Below, piece after piece: positions 18,201-25,798 of a stretch of 64,000 nt of DNA. The DNA is from an uncultured Eubacteriales bacterium (lineage in GTDB: Bacteria > Bacillota > Clostridia > Christensenellales > Borkfalkiaceae): assembly GCA_949747905.1 (NCBI GenBank), contig CATKEF010000040.1, positions 1 through 64,000 of the forward strand. Reading direction: 5' to 3'. The notes beneath the pieces are model-generated. The model had not been told where the DNA came from and searched no databases. It worked only from the letters and a program-made list of their open reading frames with translations. Both the position numbers and the translations under genes were made by a program. The stretch's first letter is position 1, and every line of letters begins with the position of its first letter.

Positions 18201-21200
18201 GAGATTATTCGGCTACGATACCCGTCAATGCGGGCAACTACGCGGTTAAAATCGTGGACACCGACGGCAACTACGATGAGTTCAACGCAACGTTCACCAT
18301 CGAACGCGCCTCCGTAAGAGCGGTATGGAGCGGCGATGAAAACTCTATGGAAGCGGACGGCGAATTCATATGGCTGTACGACGGCAAGCCTCACGCACCG
18401 TCGGCAGTCGTTATGGGGCTCAACCGTGCCGAACTCGAAGTAATAATAACGGGCGAGCAGACCGCCAACAGCGGCGCGAACTTCTACACGGCGCGCGCGG
18501 TTGTGGCAGACCCCAACTACGTTCTTTCCAACGATACTCAGAATTTCAGAATATGGCAGAGCCGCGTCAAGGAAATCGCATGGTTTGAATACGACGGAAC
18601 TCCCGTCGAGGGCGAGCCGAGCTATCAGTATATATCCGTATACGGCGCGGATGGTCCCAAACTTTCGGCTTACGGCGTACTCGAATCGAGAAACACAGCC
18701 AACGTATGGACGGGCAGCGAAAGGGTGCTTATAGCGCTCAACGTGGGATATTCCACGGCAAGCGGCACAATTCCCTCCTCCGGATACTGGGATTACAGCG
18801 AGGAAGGCGTTCAATACAAAGCCACGGCAAGTCTTCGTTCGGCGGATAAGGCGAATACCAACTGTATTTTCGCAAACGCTCTCACGGGCGACGCGGTGAC
18901 CCTCAACTTCAAGGTCACGGGGCTTGTAATTGTCAACGATACAGCCACCGTCTACTGGGTAACCGAGAATGCGGACGGCACGCACACGATACACAACGGC
19001 GAAACGGCTGTTCCCGTCAGCTTTGTGTACAACGGCGAAGTTCAGGCGCCTATGGCGATAATACCCGGTAAAGATTACGACCCGACCAATCCCGTTGCGG
19101 GCACCTATACCGTGCTCAACGTCAGCGGCGGAAGAGTGGACGTGGGTGTTTACAGCGCGTTCATCACCTCGACCGAATACAATATAGCGCAGAGCGACGG
19201 TTCGTTCTCTTACGCTATTACCGCGCTCGAGCTTGACAGTATCGAATGGACGGGCAACACGGCGGACGGAAAATTTGCCTGGGAATACAACGGCACTATG
19301 CAGGGACCCTCGGCGGCGGGCGTTTCAGCGGACGGAAAGAAGTGGAATCTCGCCGTTTCGGGCGCGATAAACGCGGGCACTTACACGGCTACCGCGTTTG
19401 CGGATAAAAACTTCACTTTCGGCTCGGGCTGCGAAAAGACGCAGGCTTACACCATAAATAAACTGGATATAAGCGACGACGTCGTTTGGGCGGCTAACGG
19501 CGCTACCGTAAAGACGGACGGCGACGGCAACACTTATTACGAATATACAATTTCCGAGAGCAACCCCAACGCCAAATTCGGACCTTCGGCAAGTTTCTCG
19601 GTTACCGTGAACGGCGAAGTCGTGAGCGGAGACATGACCGTGCTCGGCAAGGCCTCGCAGGAGGGCACGTACCGCGCTTATGCGTTTATGCCCACCGATT
19701 TCGAATTTGCAAACTTCTCGGTCAAAGACGTTTACGCGGTATTCAAAATCGTGCGTAGCGAACTTCCCGAAGTATTCTGGGCGACAAGCGAAAACGGCGA
19801 AGCGGAGACGGGAGAACTCGTTTACGCTTACACCGGCGACGTTTTCTGTCCCGTTGCATACTTCTTTAACGAGGACGGAGAAAAGGTTCTTCTGAACGTT
19901 CTCGGAAAGGGTCAGAACGCAGGCGTTTACGAGGCGGTTATCAGCGACGACGAACATCAGTTCGCAAACGGTACGGTAAGAAAATTCACCGTTCAGCCCC
20001 GCAAGGTAAGCGTTGCGCTCGATGAAAAAGTAACTCTTACGTACGACGGCGAACTCAAAGTTCCCACCGTCGTGTTCACGGCGACGGCAGGCGGCGAGCT
20101 TGTTCCCGTAGCGGGCGACTATGCGGTTTCGGGAGCTATATTCGCGGGCACGCATACGGCTACCGTAAAAATTCTCAATAACAACTTCGTGCTTGTCGGC
20201 GCGGATACCCTGGAATTCGTAATCGAAAAACAGGAGATAGTGATAACCTGGTCTACGGACGCAAGCTGGACTTACGACGAAGACCCTCACGTTCCCGCGA
20301 TTACCAGAGCGACGCTTGACGGCGCGACAATAGTTCTCGCCGATTACGGCATTACCGTGACGGGCGCCGAGACGGGCGTCGGCAAATACACCGCGCACGC
20401 GGTAATAGCGAATTCCAACTATAAGCTCACGGGCGCGGATAAGGAATTCGAAATAAAGAAATACGAAATAACCGTTGACTGGACGGGCAACGCGGACAGA
20501 GACGGCGCGTTCGAATGGAGTTATGACGGCGTGACCGCGTTCAAACCTTCGGCAACCTTTACCGACTGGAACAATGAAAAACGCGACCTCCTCGTCGTCG
20601 GCGGAGCAATCGACGCGGGCACTTACACGGCTACCGCCATAGCGCCCGAAAATTGCGTGTTCAAATTCACTTCGGGCGAAAACGCGGGAACGCACTCGTT
20701 CAGCGTCGTTCAGAGCGAAATTAGCGAAATCGAGTGGGAAATCAACGGATACGTTTCCGAAGAGAACGGCGTTTACACGTTCGAGTACAGCGGCGAAGTG
20801 CCTGTAATCAAGGCTTACGCCGTCAGCGGCGAGGGCGAGAACAAAGTGCGCATTTCCGAACTTTCCGTAACCGGAGTGGGCAGCGAAGCGGGCACGTATA
20901 CCGCTACTGCGGCGCCTGTAAATGCGGCTAACAGCGCGTTTGCTCCCGATGTCGTTCCCACTGTCTCCGTAGTTATAAGCCCGCTTGACGTAACCGTAGA
21001 GTGGACGGCGGACGACGGAAAGGTTCCCGTCGGAATGACGTATACCTGGGATTACGACGGCAAAGCGCATAGTCTTACCGCGAAATTCACGGGAATTAAC
21101 GGAGTTGTGTTCGAAGTTCCCGTCAACGGCGGAACGGTAACAGCGGTAAGCGACGCGGCTTACACCGTTACCGCGGAGGACGTATTCAACAACTATAATT

Positions 21201-21832
21201 TCACGAGTTCGAGATATATCGTAATCAAACCCGCAAGCCTTACAATCGAATGGACGGGTGGCACGGTCAATGCCGACGGCGCGTACGAGTTCGAGTATAA
21301 CGGCAAGGCTCAGATGCCGGTTGCGAGCGTAGAGGCGGGAGTTATGTTCTCGTATGCTATTACCGATAAGGACGGCAAACCCGTCAACGCTATCATCGGC
21401 GTGGGCGAATATACCGTTACGGCAACGCTTATAAGAAACAACAATTATACCGTGGTCGAGGAAAGCGCAACCGTGAAGGTTGTTGTGGTTCCCAAAAAAG
21501 TAACTTTGCAGTGGGGCGCGACCGAGCTTGAATATACGGGGTCGGCGCAGGCTCCTGCGGCATGGTTTGTGGACGCGGCTTTACAGGCGGTCACGCTGAC
21601 CGTGGAGGGCGCGGAGACCGAGGTCGGACAGAATTACACGGCTACGGTAACTTTGACGGACGAAAACTATGTGTTCGCCGACGGTGCCAAGAGCGGTTCT
21701 GTTACGTATTCGATTGTAAAGACCACCACGGATGAAGTGGAATGGAACTTCGGCGAAAACGAGTGGCAGGCAGTCGTACCGCCTGCTCCGCCCTCGGAGG
21801 GTGAAGACGAAACTCCCGAAACCACCGAGTGA
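12269..21832 (+). CDS. Giant secreted protein (3187 aa), tandem paralog of the preceding gene: three DUF6273-like modules, beta-helix, MBG-like repeats, no C-terminal TM
   Basis: RBS gtgagg upstream; same module order as 146..11971; ends 'EWNFGENEWQAVVPPAPPSEGEDETPETTE' with no hydrophobic segment. Confidence 0.95.
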   Translation: MKQTRTKIVNNVRLSFILALCLAFVSCLSVAFTGLFGLNSGNDMANAEKYGHYIDLDTENGGISLKEYGKMLSLVYGGNTTRYDDLKEAVTYSRGEQYLNMTVKLGGLEWQAVSLIPISSGDSQGDIALTLWLADAIETDGQNAVQFNKWSANNTSYAYPSNMYSSSYLRSQLVGTPYVATAGATSLTPGTAAPVWSDFLNGYGKYIETPECFEYQSNQSAVDYLAYSYLSPNEAYGTPKKGTWYSSGDINMDYSSKTGYTDWKSDKLWIPSSTEAGRNEDYRGYWTTLSRVRGSASGADTWYRSGANGASGTNYTASTAYYARANGELNGRAVTNSNAVRPAFHLNLKKVWDAAEAQTIELGDNGKFDEEGLKALYTAIGGQGVTSYSDLSRIIGKIGAVNSSVIGTKVVLNGLEWNVVYGSKTKDGRVIATLWLDEVCYTDGQNSVQFNKWMANNSSYSYPSNMYSSSYLRSQLMGTSYVATMGATTLTAGAAAPVWKNLRDNYGSYMVTPSNVAWQQDMGEREVSESGYYFPNNIYGTSSGEGTWYSSGSINMNYTSKAGYTSWQNDTLWIPSIIEAGMTNSVTLWNTNKTQKKLSSDICTWTRAGKTVRADCAYNITSDGRFDADNETAQNVTNSYAVRPAFHLDLAAASGEVGINTGNGNLGEIYNDAQDAPNAATLNAFYSAVTANGSSYADLYEYLRSNGAVSSKNIRDNNGGANVFLNLGGKEWNVTYLSRTRSGEVIATLWADEVAHRDSFGAFSSSSTTMPYPGSMYSTSKLRAYLNGTPYIGAVDATSLTDGADLQLADWKTLIEKYSEYMVAPVNVGWQATESAVEEYNFPYNFTNDAYGTPSKGGYFKGDRSIDLDYTFKNGYNDWANDLLWVPSITETGIGTEATSGIWHTNVQQRSFEAPDGELIMSRSARLWNGNGMFVISNTGDLNVSNTDLVYYYRPAMHLNITKLAQAANDEYFTNTNKELIDKWNNAVQQSLTNRGAEVTFKLTRDWLALPDETYTTSFGSGAGFYFGSLLVPKGANIKLDLNGYRIDRDLFNVEGGIPEGRCITVYGNLTMEDSFGGGAVTGGHASAEVVDGYLDTSRHGGGVFIAGGAKFTMNGGAIANNKSFNGAVFANGGAFIMNGGTLANNECYQNGSAFFANKGGYGEINGGEIAFNIADDSSAVIAYTNSSIVMNDGAVSYNVSLMGGYGSGVRADNYSYFTMNGGEISYNNGVKGGGLMTDRSYAIINGGRIYHNSATGHGGGVYGTQSSSLTMNGGSIENNIAQGEGGGIYYVSASVILNGGTISNNSSKTYGGGISAHGGTLTIDGAEISGNKGTTSGGIYGYKVDLTLNSGLISSNVGESHVGGVYVYQGTFTMNGGSIEGNTSAGNAGGVAVNTGTFNMNGGIITNNTCTTLYGGGVHGAEGIVLNINGGVIIRNYRVYTPSGGSKTTENNDVYLNSNGKITISRVLPASTRVGIGAANGQVVTTGYAGKHTFEEVNKYFTCNYGSFVKDTTGEIKISGSTNPTRGRLTWTINDGTKDHFFETAYASFTHAEGQSFKVISSAGVVEKIVDSTGRPVTEISKVGKYYISAVNAHNYCNGDFVLEILPEDIENAKIDVSETIYNGTAQIPGVTVTIGGATLTEGKDYTLSATNNVNAGTAKLYVYGIGNYTGVAFGEFVITTRNLNVRWGDLAVEFNGDAQGVIVLPEGLLGSDRVEVILTYTDADDNYVAAPVNAGVYNVYVTLAGNMNYQLATGSGVIASEQFTILPKTVDAYLNATSGVFDGEAHTLTTYYNDVNGDKQSVVYTISSTGLVDGNVVKPGIYHLSVSELSEDGNYRISAATRTLTYTVNRAAAAWDWDANSLTAIYDGTDKAPVLNVTGADGNVVFTYYKGDERVTSVRNAGVYTVYARLNSTNYILDGADEEGRVSATFTVDKAVLSVTVEPSLVYNGEARSPVTTTLAPNFTVTFAAVTGGASRDYSATIPVNAGNYAVKIVDTDGNYDEFNATFTIERASVRAVWSGDENSMEADGEFIWLYDGKPHAPSAVVMGLNRAELEVIITGEQTANSGANFYTARAVVADPNYVLSNDTQNFRIWQSRVKEIAWFEYDGTPVEGEPSYQYISVYGADGPKLSAYGVLESRNTANVWTGSERVLIALNVGYSTASGTIPSSGYWDYSEEGVQYKATASLRSADKANTNCIFANALTGDAVTLNFKVTGLVIVNDTATVYWVTENADGTHTIHNGETAVPVSFVYNGEVQAPMAIIPGKDYDPTNPVAGTYTVLNVSGGRVDVGVYSAFITSTEYNIAQSDGSFSYAITALELDSIEWTGNTADGKFAWEYNGTMQGPSAAGVSADGKKWNLAVSGAINAGTYTATAFADKNFTFGSGCEKTQAYTINKLDISDDVVWAANGATVKTDGDGNTYYEYTISESNPNAKFGPSASFSVTVNGEVVSGDMTVLGKASQEGTYRAYAFMPTDFEFANFSVKDVYAVFKIVRSELPEVFWATSENGEAETGELVYAYTGDVFCPVAYFFNEDGEKVLLNVLGKGQNAGVYEAVISDDEHQFANGTVRKFTVQPRKVSVALDEKVTLTYDGELKVPTVVFTATAGGELVPVAGDYAVSGAIFAGTHTATVKILNNNFVLVGADTLEFVIEKQEIVITWSTDASWTYDEDPHVPAITRATLDGATIVLADYGITVTGAETGVGKYTAHAVIANSNYKLTGADKEFEIKKYEITVDWTGNADRDGAFEWSYDGVTAFKPSATFTDWNNEKRDLLVVGGAIDAGTYTATAIAPENCVFKFTSGENAGTHSFSVVQSEISEIEWEINGYVSEENGVYTFEYSGEVPVIKAYAVSGEGENKVRISELSVTGVGSEAGTYTATAAPVNAANSAFAPDVVPTVSVVISPLDVTVEWTADDGKVPVGMTYTWDYDGKAHSLTAKFTGINGVVFEVPVNGGTVTAVSDAAYTVTAEDVFNNYNFTSSRYIVIKPASLTIEWTGGTVNADGAYEFEYNGKAQMPVASVEAGVMFSYAITDKDGKPVNAIIGVGEYTVTATLIRNNNYTVVEESATVKVVVVPKKVTLQWGATELEYTGSAQAPAAWFVDAALQAVTLTVEGAETEVGQNYTATVTLTDENYVFADGAKSGSVTYSIVKTTTDEVEWNFGENEWQAVVPPAPPSEGEDETPETTE
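12570..15160 (+). other. Three tandem DUF6273-like modules in giant protein 2
   Basis: Three blocks with 'YPSNMYSSSYLRSQL'/'YPGSMYSTSKLRAYL' and 'LWIPS.../LWVPS...AVRPAFHLNL/YRPAMHLNI'. Confidence 0.7.
15480..16600 (+). other. Parallel beta-helix region of giant protein 2
   Basis: Repeated 'MNGGxIxxN...GGGVY' rungs. Confidence 0.75.
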
Positions 21833-21835
21833 GTT

Positions 21836-22060
21836 TCTTCGGCTACGCCTCGGAATGACATAAGTGTCATATTTAGCCTTTCGCTCGTCATGTTGAGCGT
21901 AAGCGAAACATCTGTTCCTTTACTTCGTTGAGGATGACAGGGGTTGTTGAGGATGACGGGAGTCGTTCGGGATGACGTCAAACATTCGCACTGAGAAAAC
22001 CCCTCTGTCGCCCCCCCCGAGGGACTACATTTGTCTCCCCGAGCGGGAGCGAGGGGCATA
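21836..22060. repeat. Dispersed intergenic repeat cluster (same family)
   Basis: 'ttcttcggctacgcctcggaatgacataagtgtcat...atgttgagcgtaagcgaaacatctg...gaggatgacaggg'. Confidence 0.75.
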
Positions 22061-22076
22061 AAACAAATAATAAAAA

Positions 22077-22106
22077 AACGCCGGAACGTTTAAACGTTCC
22101 GGCGTT
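22077..22106. terminator. Perfect 30-bp palindrome, likely bidirectional terminator
   Basis: AACGCCGGAACGTTTAAACGTTCCGGCGTT, preceded by A7 and followed by TT; lies between giant gene 2 (+) and the CPBP protease (-). Confidence 0.7.
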
Positions 22107-22163
22107 TTGCCGTGTCGAGCGCTGTTCTTAGTTATGTTGAGCGGAGCGAAACATCTGGTCCCT

Positions 22164-22315
22164 CGCTGCGCTCGGGATGACAGACTACGCTTGGAATGAC
22201 AGGCTGCGCTCGGGATGACAGACTACGCTTGGAATGACAGACTACGCTTGGAATGACAGGCTGCGCTCGGGATGACAGACTACGCTCGGGATGACGGAGT
22301 AAGCTCGGAAAGACA
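22164..22315. repeat. Tandem array of eight 19-bp units
   Basis: Alternating variants GACTACGCTTGGAATGACA / GGCTGCGCTCGGGATGACA with exact 19-bp period, read directly. Confidence 0.85.
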
Positions 22316-22347
22316 AAAGGACGCTGGATGGCGAGAGAATATAACGG

Positions 22348-23130
22348 TTATTTGTTTTTAAGCAAATATCCCGCTATGTGTCCGAGACAAACCGTTCCGG
22401 CAATTGCCGTCAGTATCCAGAAACATGCGTCCTGAAATATGCCGGAGCCCAGTTCGGGGATAAGCAGTCCGCCGAAATTGAAAGCGGCGTGTAAAATTAC
22501 GCATAGCCAGATATTGCCCGTTTTTATCATAACGGCGGCGAGCATCGCGCCTATGAGAAAAGTATATCCCACTTGCATAAGCGTTGCGCCTACTCCCGCT
22601 CCCGAAAAAAGGTTGAAAAGATGAATGACTGCGAAAATCGCCGAGGAAACGGCAACCGCAATAAGTTTGCCGTAATTTTTCCCTTCGGTGTAATTTTTTA
22701 TGATTTCCAGTATCATACCTCTGAAAGTCAGTTCCTCGAAAAGCGCCGTGGCGACGCACTCGAAAACAAACAGCCAGATAAGGTCCGCCCGCTCGATTTT
22801 TGCAACGCCCGTGATTATCGCATAATACGGGAAGTTGGCGAGAACCACCAAAAGACACGGCGCGCACCAGATTAAGTTTCTAATCGTGCCGCCTTTTCTC
22901 GGTTTCAAAAAATCTCTGCATTGCGCTATGAAAGCAAACATGACGACCGCCAACGCCGCAAAAAGGCGGGTCAGCGTGCCTTTTGAAAGTATATTAAACG
23001 TTTCGTCGGCGGTAAAGGCAAAGTTACCGATTTCCAGAACCAGTACGACTGTCACCGCGACTAAAAGCACGGGGACGGGGAATGGGAAGGACGCGAACAA
23101 CGATTTTATGCCGTTATCTTCTTTTTTCAT
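22348..23130 (-). CDS. CPBP-family intramembrane (CAAX-like) metalloprotease
   Basis: Multi-TM; EExxxR motif 'EELTFRGMI', 'FAVIHLFN', 'ILHAAFNF'. Start trimmed to MKKEDNG. Confidence 0.85.
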   Translation of the reverse strand: MKKEDNGIKSLFASFPFPVPVLLVAVTVVLVLEIGNFAFTADETFNILSKGTLTRLFAALAVVMFAFIAQCRDFLKPRKGGTIRNLIWCAPCLLVVLANFPYYAIITGVAKIERADLIWLFVFECVATALFEELTFRGMILEIIKNYTEGKNYGKLIAVAVSSAIFAVIHLFNLFSGAGVGATLMQVGYTFLIGAMLAAVMIKTGNIWLCVILHAAFNFGGLLIPELGSGIFQDACFWILTAIAGTVCLGHIAGYLLKNK

Positions 23131-23277
23131 GTATATTTTCCTTATAAACAATATATCATACGGCAAAGACAAAGTCAATTTACGCCTGCAATTTTGTACG
23201 TATGTCTGATTAAATACAATGTTTTAAAAAACACATTGCCGATTACGCAAGAAAAACAACAGTTTGTGCAAAATCTC

Positions 23278-23306
23278 TTTACATTTGTGAAAAAATTTAT
23301 TATAAT
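23278..23306 (+). promoter_or_regulatory. Sigma-A-type promoter of GH3 cluster
   Basis: TTTACA - 17 nt - TATAAT. Confidence 0.65.
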
Positions 23307-23391
23307 TTGTTAGATAATAAAATTGATAAAAAATTATTTATTTACGGGCGTTTGCGCGTTATTTGCCCCCGCGTCCGAATAAAGGTGGATA

Positions 23392-25797
23392 ATGGATATT
23401 AAAAAAACTATTTCAGAGTTGACCTTGCGCCAGAAAGCCGAGCTTTTGACGGGTAAAGACTTCTGGCAGACGAAGGACATACCCGAACTCGGGATTCCCT
23501 CTCTGTTCCTCGCGGACGGACCTCACGGACTGCGTAAACAGGTTGCGGCGGCGGACCACCTCGGTCTCAACGCGAGTTTAAACGCCACTTGCTTTCCCAC
23601 CGCGGCGGCGATGGCGAACAGCTGGAACGAAGAACTGGGTGAAAAAATGGGCGAAGCCCTCGGAACGGAAGCTGCTTCCATGAGCGTAAACGTTCTGCTC
23701 GGTCCGGGAACATGTATGAAGCGTAACCCCCGTTGCGGAAGAAACTTCGAGTATTTCTCGGAGGACCCCTATCTTGCGGGTAAAATGGCGGCAGCGTACA
23801 TAAGAGGTATACAGACGGCGGGCACGTCCGCCTGCGTAAAACATTTTGCGGGCAACAACCAGGAAGAACGCCGTATGGCTAACGATTCCGTTATGGATGA
23901 AAGAACGCTGCGCGAAATTTACCTCACCGCATTCGAAATTGCCGTTAAAGAGGGAAAGACCCAGTGCGTTATGTCCTCTTATAATAAGGTGAACGGCGTT
24001 TACGCAAACGAAAATATGCATCTTATGCGCGAAATTCTGCGCGACGAATGGGGCTTCGAGGGCGTAGTTGTAACCGACTGGGCAGGCTGTAACGAGCGCG
24101 TTGCGGGCGTAATTGCGGGCAACGAACTTGAAATGCCTTCCTGCAAGTACGGCATTGACGACGTTGTGAAAGCCGTTGAGGACGGCACGCTTGACATAGC
24201 GTATGTCGACGAATGTCTCGAAAGACTTTTTAAACTTATAGAGCAGACCACCGCGGGCGAGAAAAACAAACCGTTCGATAAAGAGGCTCACCATGCGCTT
24301 GCAAAGACCTGCGCGGACGAAAGCGTAGTTCTTCTCAGAAACGACGGAATTCTTCCTCTCGCAGAAAAAACCAAAGTGGCGGTTATAGGATGTTTTGCGG
24401 AAGAACCCCGCTATCAGGGCGCGGGCTCTTCGGTGGTTAATCCCACAAAGCTCGACACCGTCATGGGCAACATAAACGATTACGGATACGAAGTTGCGGG
24501 CTATGCTCCAGGTTTCCACCGTTACGGTAAAAAGAAGAACGGACTTGTCAAAAAAGCCGTCAAACTTGCGGAAAAGGCGGACGTTGCGCTTCTTTTTCTC
24601 GGACTCGACGAAGTCAGCGAAGCCGAAGGACTGGACAGAGAACATATAGAAATTCCCGCAAATCAGATTGCGCTTTACAAGGCGGTAAAGGCGACGGGCA
24701 AAAAAATCGTTCTCGTGCTCTCCTGCGGCAGCTCGGTTATTACCGACTGGGCGGACGACAGCAACGCGTTTGTTTATGCCTGTCTCACGGGACAGGCGGG
24801 CGCTCGCTCCGTTCTGGACGTAATAAGCGGAAAAGTCAACCCTTCGGGCAAACTTGCGGAAACTTTCCCCGTAAAATACGGCGACTGCTCCTCTGCGAAA
24901 TGGTTCCCCGGAAAGAAACTTACCGTTGAATACCGCGAGGGACTTTACATAGGTTACCGCTATTTCGATACGGCTGGAGTCCCCGTTTCGTATCCTTTCG
25001 GCTTCGGACTTTCTTACACGACTTTCGATTATTCCGATATTTCGGCGGACGAAAACGGAGTTAAATTCAATATTAAAAATACCGGCAAAAAGGACGGCGC
25101 GGAAATTGCGCAGCTTTATGTCGGCAAAAAGGACGGAAAAGTGTTCCGTCCCGCCAAAGAGCTCAAAGGTTTTGCGAAAGTTTATCTCAAAGCGGGCGAA
25201 AGCTCGGAAGTTACTATTCCGTTCGACGACAAGACTTTCCGTTATTTCAACGTCAAGACGAACAAATGGGAAGTCGAAGGCGGCGAGTACGAGCTTTACA
25301 TAGGCGCGAGCTCGGCGGATATCCGTTTAAGCGTGAGCGTGGAGAGAGAGGGCACGACCGAAGAAATGCCCTACGAGCCCGCTAAGTTGCCTTCTTATTA
25401 CAGCGGAAAGGTCGCGGACGTAAGCGACGAGGAATTCAGGGAAATTCTCGGCAGAGATATTCCTCAGTCCGATTATCCTTTCTATAAAAAGAAGAGAATG
25501 GTTATCGACGAAAACTGTACGGTGGACGATTTGCGCTATTCAAGGCGTTGGGTCGGCAGAGCGTTCTCGGGTGCGATTCGTTTCGTAATCGCGTTCTGTA
25601 AGGCGTTCGGAATGAAAACTATGGCTAATACGCTCGTTATGGGCGTTAAACATCAGCCCGTCCGCGGACTTGCGAAGTTCGGCGGAATGAGCCGCAGACA
25701 GATGGAGGGAATGCTCCTTATGTTCAACGGTCATTTCTTCAAGGGCGTAGGCAGATTTTTTAGCAAAGAAAAGAAAAATAAAAAGGCGGTAAAGTAA
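23392..25797 (+). CDS. Glycoside hydrolase family 3 (beta-glucosidase type), canonical domain order
   Basis: 'LFLADGPHGLRKQ', 'KHFAGNNQEERR', nucleophile motif 'WGFEGVVVTDW', then GH3_C 'SVVLLRNDGILPL' and FnIII-like C-terminus. Confidence 0.93.
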   Translation: MDIKKTISELTLRQKAELLTGKDFWQTKDIPELGIPSLFLADGPHGLRKQVAAADHLGLNASLNATCFPTAAAMANSWNEELGEKMGEALGTEAASMSVNVLLGPGTCMKRNPRCGRNFEYFSEDPYLAGKMAAAYIRGIQTAGTSACVKHFAGNNQEERRMANDSVMDERTLREIYLTAFEIAVKEGKTQCVMSSYNKVNGVYANENMHLMREILRDEWGFEGVVVTDWAGCNERVAGVIAGNELEMPSCKYGIDDVVKAVEDGTLDIAYVDECLERLFKLIEQTTAGEKNKPFDKEAHHALAKTCADESVVLLRNDGILPLAEKTKVAVIGCFAEEPRYQGAGSSVVNPTKLDTVMGNINDYGYEVAGYAPGFHRYGKKKNGLVKKAVKLAEKADVALLFLGLDEVSEAEGLDREHIEIPANQIALYKAVKATGKKIVLVLSCGSSVITDWADDSNAFVYACLTGQAGARSVLDVISGKVNPSGKLAETFPVKYGDCSSAKWFPGKKLTVEYREGLYIGYRYFDTAGVPVSYPFGFGLSYTTFDYSDISADENGVKFNIKNTGKKDGAEIAQLYVGKKDGKVFRPAKELKGFAKVYLKAGESSEVTIPFDDKTFRYFNVKTNKWEVEGGEYELYIGASSADIRLSVSVEREGTTEEMPYEPAKLPSYYSGKVADVSDEEFREILGRDIPQSDYPFYKKKRMVIDENCTVDDLRYSRRWVGRAFSGAIRFVIAFCKAFGMKTMANTLVMGVKHQPVRGLAKFGGMSRRQMEGMLLMFNGHFFKGVGRFFSKEKKNKKAVK

Positions 25798-25798
25798 A

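Noticed and set aside
19325-21070. 581-aa minus-strand ORF opposite giant gene 2 (also 18083-18994, 14567-15523)
   Set aside because: Same antisense artefact: low-plausibility composition and no recognisable domain.
21667-22059. 130-aa minus ORF spanning the end of giant gene 2 and repeats
   Set aside because: Made of translated intergenic repeat plus antisense coding sequence.
22164-22315. CRISPR array
   Set aside because: Units are 19 bp, contiguous and without unique spacers; no cas genes seen. It is a simple tandem repeat.
22358-22867. Alternate-frame 169-aa ORF within the CPBP protease gene
   Set aside because: Out-of-frame overlap of a well-supported membrane protease.
23578-24645. 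355-aa minus ORF opposite the canonical GH3
   Set aside because: Antisense to a clear enzyme with all catalytic motifs; no independent motifs.
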